Below, one piece after another: positions 59,249 through 59,389 of a DNA stretch of 59,389 nt (position 1 is the stretch's first letter; each line of letters begins with the position of its first letter). Source of the DNA: Discostella pseudostelligera (lineage: Eukaryota > Bacillariophyta > Thalassiosirophyceae > Thalassiosirales > Thalassiosiraceae); assembly GCA_036940085.1 (NCBI GenBank), contig JALLBK010000559.1, positions 1 through 59,389 on the forward strand, given 5' to 3'. The notes beneath the pieces are model-generated. The model made no database searches, was not told the DNA's origin, and was given only the letters and a program-made list of their open reading frames with translations. The translations under genes were made by a program, and so were the position numbers.

Positions 59249-59389
59249 GATGATGCCTGACGATATTATTATTTATTTATGGGTGGTGATGCAACGATGG
59301 TCGGGAAAATGAATTCAAAATCAATTCAACGATGACTTCCCTCGCGTTGGAAATGCAGTGTGTCGGTGACACTCCACACTGCAAGAAGA
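59249..59389. other. Upstream flank of the HADHA gene
   Basis: Only 141 bp are present. An A/T-rich patch (attattatttatttatg, about 59264-59280) lies just upstream of the start. No E2F-like core or G-box is seen before the window ends. Confidence 0.35.

Noticed and set aside
1..59389. tRNA, rRNA and CRISPR arrays
   Set aside because: I scanned by eye for T-arm GTTCGA/GGTTCGAATCC contexts and regular spaced repeats. GTTCGA hits fall inside coding exons (for example near 19764, 29257 and 42104) without a cloverleaf, and no spaced array exists.

Overview
The window looks like nuclear DNA of a diatom or close stramenopile relative. It shows a compact eukaryotic layout of about one gene per 2 kb, short GT-AG introns (66 to about 180 nt) with strong GTRAGT donors, and several proteins that begin with a signal peptide followed by an ASAFAP-like Phe, Trp or Tyr site (STDA/FVP, ALS/FSP, CQA/WAP, VLA/FSP). 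That bipartite presequence is the signature of targeting to a four-membrane red-lineage plastid.

Bases 1 to about 7,300 are gene-poor and repeat-rich: microsatellites, a degenerate minisatellite, a 469-bp TIR element with a 10-bp target-site duplication, and the decayed remains of a DDE-type transposase. A 5'-truncated low-complexity gene may cross the left edge.

From 7.5 kb to the right end there are 26 protein-coding genes that change strand almost every gene, so most spacers are either divergent promoters (about 300-670 bp) or short convergent junctions (2-160 bp). In order: ABCF1-like ATPase (+), membrane-anchored SGNH hydrolase (-), PD-(D/E)XK nuclease (-), nibrin/NBS1 (+), Gly-Cys-tailed membrane protein (-), CYP38-type lumenal cyclophilin (+), plastid-type unknown (-), ClpP (-), plastid PDZ protein (+), plastid GH43-like five-bladed propeller (+), riboflavin kinase (-), PTEN/auxilin-like phosphatase-C2 protein (-), DUF1997-like (+), F-box (-), DUF1838-like (+), YnfA/UPF0060 (-), SLX1-type GIY-YIG fused to a TrmA/RlmD-type m5U methyltransferase (+), ABHD4/5-like hydrolase (-), RluA/RPUSD2-type pseudouridine synthase (+), DUF1295 membrane enzyme (-), class 3 lipase (+), giant coiled-coil protein (+), Arc1p/AIMP1-like tRNA-binding cofactor (+), unknown (-), BTB protein (+), mitochondrial trifunctional protein alpha subunit (-).

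Themes are translation and RNA modification (ABCF1, m5U methyltransferase, pseudouridine synthase, Arc1p-like), DNA repair (NBS1, PD-(D/E)XK and SLX1 nucleases), plastid proteostasis (CYP38, ClpP, PDZ), and lipid metabolism (ABHD, lipase, HADHA). Many promoters share E2F-like TTTGGCGGGA sites, several next to CACGTG G-boxes.

Two single-N gaps (23911 and 50973) are each flanked by a 72-nt direct repeat and are best read as unmerged contig overlaps, not biology. All calls are by eye; exon borders were checked for splice consensus and reading-frame continuity, not against transcripts.
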